This document shows positions 34,854 through 43,409 of a DNA stretch of 64,000 nucleotides, piece after piece (the stretch's first letter is position 1; every line of letters starts with the position of its first letter). Source of the DNA: Halorubrum sp. BOL3-1. GTDB taxonomy: Archaea > Halobacteriota > Halobacteria > Halobacteriales > Haloferacaceae. The notes beneath the pieces are model-generated. The model searched no databases. It saw nothing but the letters and a program-made list of their open reading frames with translations, and had not been told where the DNA came from. Location of the stretch: NCBI RefSeq assembly GCF_004114375.1, contig NZ_CP034692.1, positions 1,364,001-1,428,000 of the forward strand, written 5' to 3'. The translations under genes were made by a program, and so were the position numbers.

Positions 34854-35132
34854 ATGGTCGAGAACGTCGTCTACCCCGCCTACTTCGACGCCGAGCTGTC
34901 GCGCTCGGAGGGGCGCCGCGTCCCGACGGATCTGGCGGTCGAAACGCCGACCGTCGACGAGATCGCGAAGGCCGTCCAGCAGGTCGGCTACGACGCCGCC
35001 GTCGAGCGCGACGCCACCTACTCCCGCGAGTTCGACGCCCGCGGTTCCGTGACGGTCAAAGGGACCGAGGACACCGCGAAAAACGACCTCGTTCAGGCGA
35101 TCGCCGCGTACCTCGGCGTCCTGCGGGAGTAA
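34854..35132 (+). CDS. srp19: Signal recognition particle 19 kDa protein
   Basis: A 92-residue SRP19 that binds the SRP RNA tips and helps SRP54 assemble. The family start [20 protein letters not shown] (residues 5-24) is characteristic, followed by [18 protein letters not shown] and the end [20 protein letters not shown]. The ATG at 34854 gives the normal length. The preceding in-frame sequence is Arg-rich and noncoding. gar1 follows after 2 bp, and the two form a small operon. No SRP RNA gene is seen in the window. Confidence 0.93.
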   Translation: MVENVVYPAYFDAELSRSEGRRVPTDLAVETPTVDEIAKAVQQVGYDAAVERDATYSREFDARGSVTVKGTEDTAKNDLVQAIAAYLGVLRE

Positions 35133-35134
35133 CC

Positions 35135-35365
35135 GTGCGGCGCGTCGGCACCGTCGTCCGTACCGCCGGAGGGCTGACGATCGCCCGCGGCGACCCCGAC
35201 GCCGACCCGCCCCGAATCGGCGCGAGCGTTGTCGACGAGTCGCTCTCGACGGTCGGTCGCGTCGTCGACGTGTTCGGGCCGGTCGGACACCCCTACGTGG
35301 CGGTCACGCCCGGCGACGGCGTCGGGCTCGCGGACCTCGTCGGTGGAAAGCTGTACGCGCGGTAG
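35135..35365 (+). CDS. gar1: H/ACA ribonucleoprotein component Gar1
   Basis: A 76-residue Gar1-like beta-barrel protein of the box H/ACA RNP that guides pseudouridylation. The pattern MRRVGTVVRTAGGLTIARGD then LSTVGRVVDVFGPVGHPYVAV (about 39-59) matches archaeal Gar1, with the GPV strand near the Cbf5-binding site. It starts with GTG at 35135, two bases after srp19, and ends exactly where the convergent zinc-ribbon gene ends. Short length is normal for archaeal Gar1, which lacks the eukaryotic GAR tails. Confidence 0.88.
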   Translation: MRRVGTVVRTAGGLTIARGDPDADPPRIGASVVDESLSTVGRVVDVFGPVGHPYVAVTPGDGVGLADLVGGKLYAR

Positions 35366-35731
35366 CTACGGGTCCGTTCCCGGCGACTTACCGCTCTCCG
35401 CCTCCGCAGACTTCCCGCTGGCCGTCTCACCGTCCGGTCCGGCAGCCTCGTCGGCGTCGGTCTCCGTCACGCTCACGTCCGCGAGCGTGGCGTCCGTCCG
35501 CGCGAGCCGCTCCGCCACGATCAGTTTCTCCCGACGGTCGAGCCGCTCCCAGTCGAACTCCGTCGGCGGCGACGCTTCCAGCGCCTCGAACCGCTCGATC
35601 ACCGCCTCGTTGGCGAACCGCTCGAACGAGTCGCAGTTCTGGCAGGTCCGCGACAGGTGTGACGTGTCGAACGCCCGCGTGACGGCGTGGTCGAGACAGT
35701 TCAGACACCGGTAGGTCGTGGTTCGAGACAC
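35366..35731 (-). CDS. Zinc-ribbon-like haloarchaeal protein, function unknown
   Basis: A 121-residue protein with an N-terminal zinc-ribbon-like set of cysteines: TTYRCLNCLDHAVTRAFDTS and HLSRTCQNCDSFERFAN (CxxC near residues 9-12 and 30-33). A helical middle (RLDRREKLIVAERLARTD) follows, and an acidic low-complexity tail. It may bind nucleic acid or protein, but no target can be named. Its stop codon abuts the gar1 stop with no gap. The start ATG at 35731 is clean. Confidence 0.65.
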   Translation of the reverse strand: MSRTTTYRCLNCLDHAVTRAFDTSHLSRTCQNCDSFERFANEAVIERFEALEASPPTEFDWERLDRREKLIVAERLARTDATLADVSVTETDADEAAGPDGETASGKSAEAESGKSPGTDP

Positions 35732-35824
35732 GAGAACCGGTAGGCGCCGGACGAAGGTGTATCTGTGGGCGTCGATCTCGGGCCGGAACAGAGGGACTGA
35801 GCCGGGAAAAACGAGACCGCCGGC

Positions 35825-37333
35825 CTACGCGAACAGCGCGGACGCCGCCGCCTCGGCCGTCTCGATGACGGGACCGAAGCCGGGTAAGAGTAGCACTGTC
35901 GCGACCGCCGCGAAGACGACCGCGGCGTACAGCCCCGTCGGCTGTACGTCGACCGCGTCGAGCGCGCTCGACGACGCGGGGTCGTCCAAGAACAGCGCCT
36001 TCACGACCCGACTGTAGTAGTACAGCGACACGACGCTGTTGACCGCGCCGAGCGCCGCCAGCCACAGGAAGCCGTTGTCGACGGCCGCCTGGAACAGGAA
36101 GTACTTCGAGAAGAAGCCGGCGAACGGCGGCAGTCCGGCCAGCGAGAACATGAACACGGCCATCGCGACGGAGGCGACCGGCGCGCGCCGCCACAGGCCC
36201 GCGTAGTCCTCGAACGTCCGGCCGACGCCCCACCGCTCCGCCATCGCGACGAACAGGAAGGCGCCGGTGTTCATGAACCCGTAGACGAGCAGGTGCGCCA
36301 TCGCGGCGCCCATGACGGTCCCGTTCGCCGGCCCATTGGGGGCGAGCGCGGCGACGCCGATGAGCGCGTATCCGGCGTGGCCGATGGAAGAGTACGCGAG
36401 CATCCGCTTGACCTCCTCTTGGACCGCGGCCGCGAAGTTACCGACCGTCATCGTGACGGCCGCGAGGATCGCGAAGGCGAGCATCCAGTCGATGTTCGCC
36501 GTGACGGCCATTTCTAGGGGGAACGCCTCGGTGAACACGCGGAACGCGACGACGAACCCGGCGGCCTTCGAGGCCGACGAGAGGAAGGCGCTCACGGGCG
36601 CGGGCGCGCCCTCGTACGCCTCCGGCGCCCAGAAGTGGAACGGGACGGAGGCCGTCTTGAACGCGACGCCGCCGATCATCATCACGACGCCGACGCCGAG
36701 GACGCCGGTGAGTCCCTCGATGGACGCCGACGCGATCTCGCTGAGGATCAGCGACCCCGTGGCCGCGTACACCAGCGAGATACCGAACAGGAAGATCGCC
36801 GAGGAGAGCGCGCCGACGAGGAAGTACTTCATCCCCGCCTCGACGCTACCGCGGTCCCGCTTGAGGTACGCGACCAAGACGTACGACGGCAGCGACACCA
36901 TCTCCAAGGCGACGAACACGACGGCCAGGGAGTTCGCGGCCGCGAGCAGCGCCATCCCGGTGGCCGCGAACAGCGTTAGCGAGTAGAACGCCGCCGGGTT
37001 GGCGTGGTCGTGGAAGTAGTCGTGTGCGGCGACCAACACCAGCGCGGTCACCGACGCGAAGATGGCGGTGAAAAACAGCGCCATCGTGTCGACTTTGATC
37101 GCGTCGGCGAACAGGTAGATCGCACCTCCGGTGTCGGTGCTTCCCGTTCCGCCGGCGACCAGCCAGACGGCCGCCGCGAGCGAGCCGAGCGCGCCGAGCG
37201 CGCCGACGACCGCCATCGAGGTGTTCGACCGTGTGTCGGGCCGGACGGTGTCGACGAGCAGCAGCGCGAGCCCGGTGAACGCGAGTGTGAACGCCGGCAG
37301 CAGCGCCGTCACGTTCGGCAGCGTCTCAACCAT
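35825..37333 (-). CDS. nuoN: Respiratory complex I subunit N
   Basis: A 502-residue antiporter-like membrane subunit (ND2 homologue) of the Nuo complex, forming one of the proton channels. It has about 14 predicted helices; family blocks include YFLVGALSSAIFLFGISLVY, MLAYSSIGHAGYALIGVAAL (with the conserved Lys just before, in VQEEVKR) and LAGLPPFAGFFSKYFLF. It is the last gene of the nuo operon and overlaps nuoM by 8 nt. Length is normal. It sits in the cytoplasmic membrane. Confidence 0.95.
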   Translation of the reverse strand: MVETLPNVTALLPAFTLAFTGLALLLVDTVRPDTRSNTSMAVVGALGALGSLAAAVWLVAGGTGSTDTGGAIYLFADAIKVDTMALFFTAIFASVTALVLVAAHDYFHDHANPAAFYSLTLFAATGMALLAAANSLAVVFVALEMVSLPSYVLVAYLKRDRGSVEAGMKYFLVGALSSAIFLFGISLVYAATGSLILSEIASASIEGLTGVLGVGVVMMIGGVAFKTASVPFHFWAPEAYEGAPAPVSAFLSSASKAAGFVVAFRVFTEAFPLEMAVTANIDWMLAFAILAAVTMTVGNFAAAVQEEVKRMLAYSSIGHAGYALIGVAALAPNGPANGTVMGAAMAHLLVYGFMNTGAFLFVAMAERWGVGRTFEDYAGLWRRAPVASVAMAVFMFSLAGLPPFAGFFSKYFLFQAAVDNGFLWLAALGAVNSVVSLYYYSRVVKALFLDDPASSSALDAVDVQPTGLYAAVVFAAVATVLLLPGFGPVIETAEAAASALFA

Positions 37334-38855
37334 CGACCGTCACCCCCTCGACCACGGGAACGGCGGCATCACGGATCATCTCGAAGAAGATGTCGGGCGC
37401 GACGCCGAGCACGATGATTGCCACCAGGAGCACCGCGAGCGGGGCGACGTCGTGGAAGGGCGCGGGCCCGACCTCGTAGTCGGTTTCGAGCTCGAACGGG
37501 CCGAACAGCGTGCTCTGCATCGCCGCGAGCAGGTAGCCGGCGACGATGACGATACCGAACATCGCGAGCGCGGTGAATATCGGTGCGTACGGGAGCGCCG
37601 GCGCGGACAGCGAGCCGACGAAGATGAAGAACTCGCCCGCGAAGCCGGCCATCAGCGGCAGTCCCATATAGCCGAAGGCGCCGGCGACGAGGATGCCGAC
37701 CGTGACCGGCATCCGGTCGGCCATCCCGGCCATGTCACCGACCATCCGGGTGTGGGTAGTGTTGTAGATGACGCCGACCGCCATGAACATCAGCCCCGAG
37801 ATGAGGCCGTGCGCGACCATCTGGAACGTCGCGCCGCCGACGCCGTACTCGGTGAACACGATGAGCCCGAGGATGACGTAGCCCATCGACGAGACGGACG
37901 AGTACGCGACGATCCGCTTGAGGTCCTTCTGTGCCAGCGCCAACATCGCTCCGTAGATGACGCTGACGACCGCAATCGCTGCGATGGGTATCGCGAGGGC
38001 GGACGCCTGCTCGGGCAGCATCGTGAAATTGAACCGGAGCAGCGCGTACGTCCCCATCTTCAGGAGGACGCCCGCCAAGAGCACCGACACCGGGGTCGGC
38101 GCCTGGACGTGGGCGTCCGGAAGCCACGTGTGGAAGGGGACAATCGGGACCTTCACCGCGAACCCGAGGAACATCGCGACGAACGCGAACATCGCAACCG
38201 TGTCCGGCGGGATACCGAACCAGGCCCCCAGGTCGCCCGCGGCGATCGCCTGTGCGATCTCGGGGAGGGCAAACGACGACACCCCGTCAAGCGCGAACAC
38301 GAGGCTCATGAACCCGAGAAACATCAGCAGCGACGCCGCGTTCGTGTACACGAAGAACTTGATCGCGGCGTACTTGCGGCGCGGGCCGCCCCAGATGCCG
38401 ATGAGGAAGTACATCGGGACCAGCACCGCCTCCCAGAAGACGAACCACAGGAAGAAGTCGAGTGCGGCAAACACGCCGAGTAGATTCGCCTCCATGAACA
38501 GCATCAGGCCGTAGAACTGGCTCTGTCGAACGTCGACCGGCGTCCACGCGCTGAGGATCGCCAGCGGCACGAGGAACGTCGTGAGCACGAACAGCGGGAG
38601 GCTGATCCCGTCGAGACCGACGAACCACGAGACGCTTCGACCGCCGACTTCGAGCCACTCGATCCGGGTCGCGTACGCGATCTCGCCGCCGGTGAGCGCG
38701 TTGCCCCCCGCCTCGAAGCCGGACCACAGGGAGAGACTACCGACGAACGGAATCAGGCTGATCGCGAACGCCAGCCGACCGGCCCACTCGTCCGGTGCGA
38801 GGAAGACGGTTAGCGCGCCGACGAAGGCGGCCGCCATGAGCGCTTCGAGTATCAC
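37326..38855 (-). CDS. nuoM: Respiratory complex I subunit M
   Basis: A 509-residue antiporter-like subunit (ND4 homologue). Typical blocks are LFMEANLLGVFAALDFFLWF, WEAVLVPMYFLIGIWGG with the conserved Glu, VPIVPFHTWLPDAHVQAPTP and QKDLKRIVAYSSVSSMGYVI. About 14 helices are predicted. The start at GTG 38855 overlaps the nuoL stop by one base (TAGTG), which favours it over the GTG nine bases upstream at 38864. It overlaps nuoN at the 3' end. Confidence 0.94.
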   Translation of the reverse strand: MILEALMAAAFVGALTVFLAPDEWAGRLAFAISLIPFVGSLSLWSGFEAGGNALTGGEIAYATRIEWLEVGGRSVSWFVGLDGISLPLFVLTTFLVPLAILSAWTPVDVRQSQFYGLMLFMEANLLGVFAALDFFLWFVFWEAVLVPMYFLIGIWGGPRRKYAAIKFFVYTNAASLLMFLGFMSLVFALDGVSSFALPEIAQAIAAGDLGAWFGIPPDTVAMFAFVAMFLGFAVKVPIVPFHTWLPDAHVQAPTPVSVLLAGVLLKMGTYALLRFNFTMLPEQASALAIPIAAIAVVSVIYGAMLALAQKDLKRIVAYSSVSSMGYVILGLIVFTEYGVGGATFQMVAHGLISGLMFMAVGVIYNTTHTRMVGDMAGMADRMPVTVGILVAGAFGYMGLPLMAGFAGEFFIFVGSLSAPALPYAPIFTALAMFGIVIVAGYLLAAMQSTLFGPFELETDYEVGPAPFHDVAPLAVLLVAIIVLGVAPDIFFEMIRDAAVPVVEGVTVDG

Positions 38856-40900
38856 TAGAACCACCCCCCGGTCGCGCCGAGCACGATCAACAGCGCGACG
38901 AGCCCGAAGGTGAGCAGCGCGGCGTACTGCGAGACGACGCCGGACTGGAGCTTTCGGATCCGACCGCCGCCGGTCAGGCTCACCGAGGAGACGCCGTTGA
39001 CGACGCCGTCGATGATTCCCTGATCGAAGACGTTCGCGCCGCCCGCGACGTCTTCCGTTCGATACGCGAGCCAGATCTGTAGTTCGTCGAGGTAGTAGTT
39101 GTTGTACAGCACGTCTTTGACCCCGCCGAGCTTGGCGGTGTGTTCCGTCGGCGACGCCACGTTGTAGAGCCGCCAGGCGAGTCCGAGTCCGAGCAGCGCG
39201 AGTCCGAGGGAGACGGCCGCACTGACGAGGACGGTTCCGACCTCACCGCCGACGAGGGACCCGCTGCTGTACGGTCCCAGGTCGGCGTAGTGGTGCGACG
39301 AAAGGCCCTCAATGCCGCCCCAGTGATTGTCGAGCCAAAGGTGAAGCAGGTCGATTCCCTCCAGACCGAGGACCTTCTGTACCGGCACCATGTTGATAAG
39401 ACCGGTCACGACGGCGAGCGACCCCAGCACCGTCAGCGGTCCCTTGATGTTCCAGCGAACGGATCCGGGGTCGCGGGCGGTGTCGCTCCGCGGCTCGCCG
39501 TGGAAGGTCAGGAACACCATCCGGAAGGTGTAGAAGGCGGTGACCGGAACCGCGAGCAGCCCCATCAGGTAGCCGCCGAGCAGCAGCGGATCGTTGAGTC
39601 CGTGGACGAGCGCCTCGTAGAGGATCTCGTCTTTCGACCAGAAGCCGGCGAACGGGAAGATGCCCGCGAGCGCCAGCGACCCGGCGAGGAAGGTGTAGTA
39701 GGTGACGGGGAGCTTCGACCGCAGCCCGCCCATGTCCCACATGTCCTCGTTGTGGTGCATCGCGATGATGACCGAACCGGCGCCGAGGAACAGCAGCGCC
39801 TTGAAGAACGCGTGGGTCGTGAGGTGGAAGACCGCGGCCACGTACCCGCCCGCGCCGAGCGCGAGCATCATGTAGCCGTACTGCGAGATGGTGGAGTACG
39901 CGAGCACCTGTTTCAGCTCGTCTTTCACTACCCCCATCGTCGCCGCGAACAGGGCGGTGAAGCCGCCGATAAAGGCGATGACCGCCATCGTCGTCGGCGT
40001 CAGCACGTAGAAGCCGTACATCCGCGCGACGAGGTAGACACCGGCCGCGACCATCGTCGCGGCGTGGATGAGCGCCGAGACGGGCGTCGGACCCTCCATC
40101 GCGTCGGGGAGCCACGTGTGAAGCGGGAACTGGGCGGACTTGCCGACGACGCCGCCGAGGACGAGCAGTCCGACGACCGTCAACCACGTCCCGAGTTCGA
40201 GGCCGCCGGGCGTCCACGCGACCGATCCGGAGCCGTTGAGCGCCGCGTCAGCGAGCGCCGGGAACGACTCGGGACCGGCGAACTGCGCGGTACCGAACGT
40301 CGCGAACACCGCCGCGACGCCGACGAGGAAAAAGTAGTCACCGAATCGAGTGACGAGGAAGGCCTTCTTCGCGGCCGACGGCGGGCCCGGCTCCCGAAAG
40401 TGGAAGCCGATGAGCAGGTACGAGCAGAGGCCGACCAGCTCGAAGAACATGAACGCCATCAGCAGGTTGTCCGCGACGACGAAGCCGAGCATCGACGCCG
40501 TGAACAGCCCGAGTCCGGCGTAGTAGCGCGGCAGCCCCGTCTCGCCCTCGTCGTTCATATAACCGAGCGAGAACACGTGAACGAGGAGCGCCACGAGCGT
40601 CACGATGACGAGCATGAGCGCCGACAGCGGGTCGATCAGGACGCCGAAGGAGAGTTCGACGTCCGTCGGACCGATCCCCGCGCCGCCCTCGCTCGCCCAG
40701 TAGTACAGCGTCTCGTTGTACGCCCGGCCTCCCGCGACGGCCGCGGCGACCCACAACGAGAGCAGGAACGACCCCGCCGTCGCCGCGACGCCGCCGAAGG
40801 CACCGCCCTTCGGGAGGTACCTGCCCGCGCCGAGCGCGATCAAGAACGAGAAGAACGGGAGGAGTACGATCGCCGGAACGTAGGCGAATGCGTTCACCAT
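38855..40900 (-). CDS. nuoL: Respiratory complex I subunit L
   Basis: A 681-residue ND5 homologue, the largest antiporter-like subunit, with the long lateral helix near its C-terminus that couples the membrane arm. Typical blocks are FFELVGLCSYLLIGFHF, AQFPLHTWLPDAMEGPTPVS, KDELKQVLAYSTISQYGYMM and FAGFWSKDEILYEALVHG. The C-terminal region (about 560-681) is amphipathic with a final helix ALLTFGLVALLIVLGAT. It starts at ATG 40900, one base past the nuoK stop. Confidence 0.95.
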   Translation of the reverse strand: MVNAFAYVPAIVLLPFFSFLIALGAGRYLPKGGAFGGVAATAGSFLLSLWVAAAVAGGRAYNETLYYWASEGGAGIGPTDVELSFGVLIDPLSALMLVIVTLVALLVHVFSLGYMNDEGETGLPRYYAGLGLFTASMLGFVVADNLLMAFMFFELVGLCSYLLIGFHFREPGPPSAAKKAFLVTRFGDYFFLVGVAAVFATFGTAQFAGPESFPALADAALNGSGSVAWTPGGLELGTWLTVVGLLVLGGVVGKSAQFPLHTWLPDAMEGPTPVSALIHAATMVAAGVYLVARMYGFYVLTPTTMAVIAFIGGFTALFAATMGVVKDELKQVLAYSTISQYGYMMLALGAGGYVAAVFHLTTHAFFKALLFLGAGSVIIAMHHNEDMWDMGGLRSKLPVTYYTFLAGSLALAGIFPFAGFWSKDEILYEALVHGLNDPLLLGGYLMGLLAVPVTAFYTFRMVFLTFHGEPRSDTARDPGSVRWNIKGPLTVLGSLAVVTGLINMVPVQKVLGLEGIDLLHLWLDNHWGGIEGLSSHHYADLGPYSSGSLVGGEVGTVLVSAAVSLGLALLGLGLAWRLYNVASPTEHTAKLGGVKDVLYNNYYLDELQIWLAYRTEDVAGGANVFDQGIIDGVVNGVSSVSLTGGGRIRKLQSGVVSQYAALLTFGLVALLIVLGATGGWF

Positions 40901-40901
40901 C

Positions 40902-41222
40902 TTACCACCTCATCTCCGCGGGAACAGTCACGTCTGTCGTGCCGAAGTTGCGGTATAACACGAGTATGATGCCGATACCGATGGCGACCTCGGCGGCGGC
41001 GAGCGCGATGACGAACAGCGCGAACACCTGCCCCGTGAGGTCGCCGTAGTACAGCGCGAACGCGACGAAATTTATATTTGCTGCGTTCATCATGAGCTCG
41101 ACGCTCATGAGGAAGTACAGCGCGTTCCGCCGCGTCAGCACGCCGAACAGTCCGATACAGAACACGGCCGACGCCAACAGTAGATACCACGACGGCGGGA
41201 TCGAAGCGGCGATGGCGGTCAC
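40902..41222 (-). CDS. nuoK: Respiratory complex I subunit K
   Basis: A 106-residue ND4L homologue with three transmembrane helices. The conserved membrane glutamates lie in FLMSVELMMNAANINFVAF (near residue 42) and ALAAAEVAIGIGIILVLYRN (near 78), both needed for proton pumping. The start is GTG at 41222, overlapping the upstream nuoJ2 stop as GTGA. Length is normal for archaeal NuoK. Confidence 0.94.
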   Translation of the reverse strand: MTAIAASIPPSWYLLLASAVFCIGLFGVLTRRNALYFLMSVELMMNAANINFVAFALYYGDLTGQVFALFVIALAAAEVAIGIGIILVLYRNFGTTDVTVPAEMRW

Positions 41223-41566
41223 CGCCGCTCACCTCTGTCGGTGATCGCCTGTCCGAGCGCGGAGACGACGGAGTCGTCTTCCTCGCGTTTCGCGAGGTAA
41301 ACGGCGCCGTCGACCGCGACGTCGAGCGCGACCGCGGCGATCAGGAAGGCGGCGAGGAACCCCTCGGCCCCGATCGTTGCGACGTCGTACCCACCGAGAT
41401 TGAACAGGGAGTAACCGATGTTGTGAACGACAGAAGCGTCCGCTGGGAACCCGGAGAACTCGGCGTCGAACGCCGCCGCGTTGACCGTCGCGACCAACAC
41501 GGCGAACAGGGCGCCGACCGCGACTGCGGGCGCAATCTTCGACCCGCGGCTCTCGTCGTTGCTCAC
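41219..41566 (-). CDS. nuoJ2: Respiratory complex I subunit J, C-terminal part
   Basis: A 115-residue membrane protein corresponding to the C-terminal part of NuoJ. Helices are seen at about 10-32 (APAVAVGALFAVLVATVNAAAF) and 63-88 (GFLAAFLIAAVALDVAVDGAVYLA), with a stretch NIGYSLFNLGGYDVATIG matching the loop seen in NuoJ. Haloarchaea split NuoJ into two genes, and this is the second half. The start is GTG at 41566 overlapping the nuoJ1 stop (GTGA). Confidence 0.85.
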   Translation of the reverse strand: MSNDESRGSKIAPAVAVGALFAVLVATVNAAAFDAEFSGFPADASVVHNIGYSLFNLGGYDVATIGAEGFLAAFLIAAVALDVAVDGAVYLAKREEDDSVVSALGQAITDRGERR

Positions 41567-41829
41567 GCGCGACTCACCTCCGTTTCGGAATCCGACCGCG
41601 TGAGCATCACGGCGAACGTGACCAGGATGAGGACCCCGCCCACGTAGACGAGGATCTGCATGGCGGCGATAAACTCCGCCCGCAGCATCACGTAGTGCAC
41701 CGCGACGCTCGTGAGGGCTCCGCCCAGAAGCAGCGCGGCGTGGAACACGTCGCGCGCCAGGACGACCCCGAGGGCGAACGCCAGCGTAACCGCGGCGAAC
41801 AGCCCGAACGCGATGGTGACTTCAACCAT
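41563..41829 (-). CDS. nuoJ1: Respiratory complex I subunit J, N-terminal part
   Basis: An 88-residue protein with the first three helices of NuoJ. The block GGVLILVTFAVMLT, preceded by QILVYV, is the pi-bulge helix shared by NuoJ/ND6, important for coupling. The two-gene arrangement of nuoJ is normal for haloarchaea. It lies 43 bp after nuoI and overlaps nuoJ2 by 4 nt. The start is ATG at 41829. Confidence 0.9.
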   Translation of the reverse strand: MVEVTIAFGLFAAVTLAFALGVVLARDVFHAALLLGGALTSVAVHYVMLRAEFIAAMQILVYVGGVLILVTFAVMLTRSDSETEVSRA

Positions 41830-41872
41830 TGTGTTTGTCTCCTATGAGAACCCTTTTGAAGATTTCGAGACG

Positions 41873-42334
41873 CTACTGGTAGTCGACCTCGCCGTCGCCC
41901 TCCCCGATCCATGCACCGCGATCGGGATTCCGGGACTCCAGCGGGTCGATCTCCTTGTACCACGGGACGTTCTTGAGCTGTTCTTTGTTGAACACGAAGT
42001 CGTCTTTCGTGTCCGCGGTGAACTCGAAGTTCTGCGTCAACAGGATGGCGTCGACCGGACAGACCTCCTCGCAGAGCCGACAGTAGATACACTGCCCGAT
42101 ATGAAGATTGTACTGCTCGCCGTTGCGCTGGTCGTCCTGAACGATCTGGATCGTGTCGTTCGGACAGACGTTCTCGCACTGTCGACACCAGATGCAACGC
42201 TCTTGGCTGAACTTATGGACCCCGCGGAACCGCGGGCTCACCTCGGGCGCGTCCTCCGGGTATTCCACGGTGAACGTCTTCCCGTCCAGCGCGTGTTTCA
42301 TCGTCGTCGCCATGGATTTCATGAGTCCGATCAT
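41873..42334 (-). CDS. nuoI: Respiratory complex I subunit I, 2[4Fe-4S] ferredoxin-like
   Basis: A 153-residue peripheral subunit passing electrons from the donor side to NuoB. It carries two ferredoxin motifs: CIWCRQCENVCPND (near residues 48-61) and CIYCRLCEEVCPVD (near 87-100). In haloarchaea, without NuoEFG, this end of the complex probably receives electrons from reduced ferredoxin or another carrier. It begins at ATG 42334, just after nuoH, and is followed by nuoJ1. Confidence 0.95.
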   Translation of the reverse strand: MIGLMKSMATTMKHALDGKTFTVEYPEDAPEVSPRFRGVHKFSQERCIWCRQCENVCPNDTIQIVQDDQRNGEQYNLHIGQCIYCRLCEEVCPVDAILLTQNFEFTADTKDDFVFNKEQLKNVPWYKEIDPLESRNPDRGAWIGEGDGEVDYQ

Positions 42335-42335
42335 G

Positions 42336-43409
42336 TTACGCGATCACCCCCACGATTACGGCCGTGAGAACCAGGTTCGCGAACGACAGCACCAGCATAC
42401 CTTTCCAGCCGATCTCGATCAGCTGATCGATCCGGACGCGGGGTATCGCCGCGCGGGCCCACTGCGTGAACAGGAAGAAGCCCCAGATCTTCACCACGAA
42501 CCAGATGAAGCCGATACTCTCCGGACCGGGCCCGGAGGCGCCGCCCAGGAACGTCACGGCGAGGATCGCACCGCCGAGGAAGATGTGGACGAACTCCCCG
42601 AGGTAGAAGAGGACGAAGTACGCCGAGGAGTACTCCGTCTGGTACCCCCCGACGATCTCCGTCGGCGCCTCGGGGATGTCGAACGGGTTCCGGCCGATCT
42701 CGGCCATGTTCGCCGTGAGGAACAGCACGAACGCGAACGGGTTCACGAACGCGTACCACGACGGGATGGCGACGCCACCGATCGTCACGAGCGCCTCCGT
42801 CTGCGCGCCGACAATACCGCTCATCTGGAGTGTTCCAGCGAATATCACCGCCGACATCGCCGTGACGATGAGCGGGATCTCGTACGCGAGGTTCTGCGCG
42901 ACGGCGCGGAGCCCGCCGAGAAGCGAGTACTTGTTGTTCGACGCGTAGCCGGCCATCACCAGCGAGACGGACGCGATCGACGCGAACGCGAACACCAGCG
43001 CGAACCCGACCTCCGGGTCCGCGAGGTGGAGGTTGATCGGACCAATGTGTCCCATCGGGATGACGGAGAAGCCGAGCAGCGCGGACGCCGGCAGGATGAT
43101 CGGCGCGATGTCCCACGAGGGACGGTCGACGCCCTCGGGGATGATGAGCTCCTTCGCGAGGAGTTGGACGGCGGCCGCCGGGATGATGAGCAGGCCGTAG
43201 GGACCGATCCGGTCAACCGCGATCCGGTCGGTGAACGCGGCCGTGATCTTCCGTTTCGCCCACGGGCCCGCGATGCCCGTGAACGCGAGGATGATGTTCC
43301 CGACGACGAACGCGGCGACCAGCGAGGCCGCGACCTCACCGATCACGCTGTCGAGTCCGAGCGTGTCCACGATGAACTCGGGAAACAGCTGTGCGGGCGC
43401 CGCGCCCAT
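42336..43409 (-). CDS. nuoH: Respiratory complex I subunit H
   Basis: A 357-residue ND1 homologue, the quinone-pocket membrane subunit with eight helices. Characteristic blocks are DRIGPYGLLIIPAAAVQLLA (near 63-82), NPFDIPEAPTEIVGGYQTEY (near 235-254) and the acidic loop between them. It starts at ATG 43409, overlapping the nuoCD stop by one base (TGATG). Length is slightly above the bacterial average, as usual in haloarchaea. Confidence 0.95.
   Translation of the reverse strand: MGAAPAQLFPEFIVDTLGLDSVIGEVAASLVAAFVVGNIILAFTGIAGPWAKRKITAAFTDRIAVDRIGPYGLLIIPAAAVQLLAKELIIPEGVDRPSWDIAPIILPASALLGFSVIPMGHIGPINLHLADPEVGFALVFAFASIASVSLVMAGYASNNKYSLLGGLRAVAQNLAYEIPLIVTAMSAVIFAGTLQMSGIVGAQTEALVTIGGVAIPSWYAFVNPFAFVLFLTANMAEIGRNPFDIPEAPTEIVGGYQTEYSSAYFVLFYLGEFVHIFLGGAILAVTFLGGASGPGPESIGFIWFVVKIWGFFLFTQWARAAIPRVRIDQLIEIGWKGMLVLSFANLVLTAVIVGVIA

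Noticed and set aside
39140-40969. Long plus-strand open frame opposite nuoL
   Set aside because: It is complementary to the well-supported nuoL and has charge-rich shadow composition.
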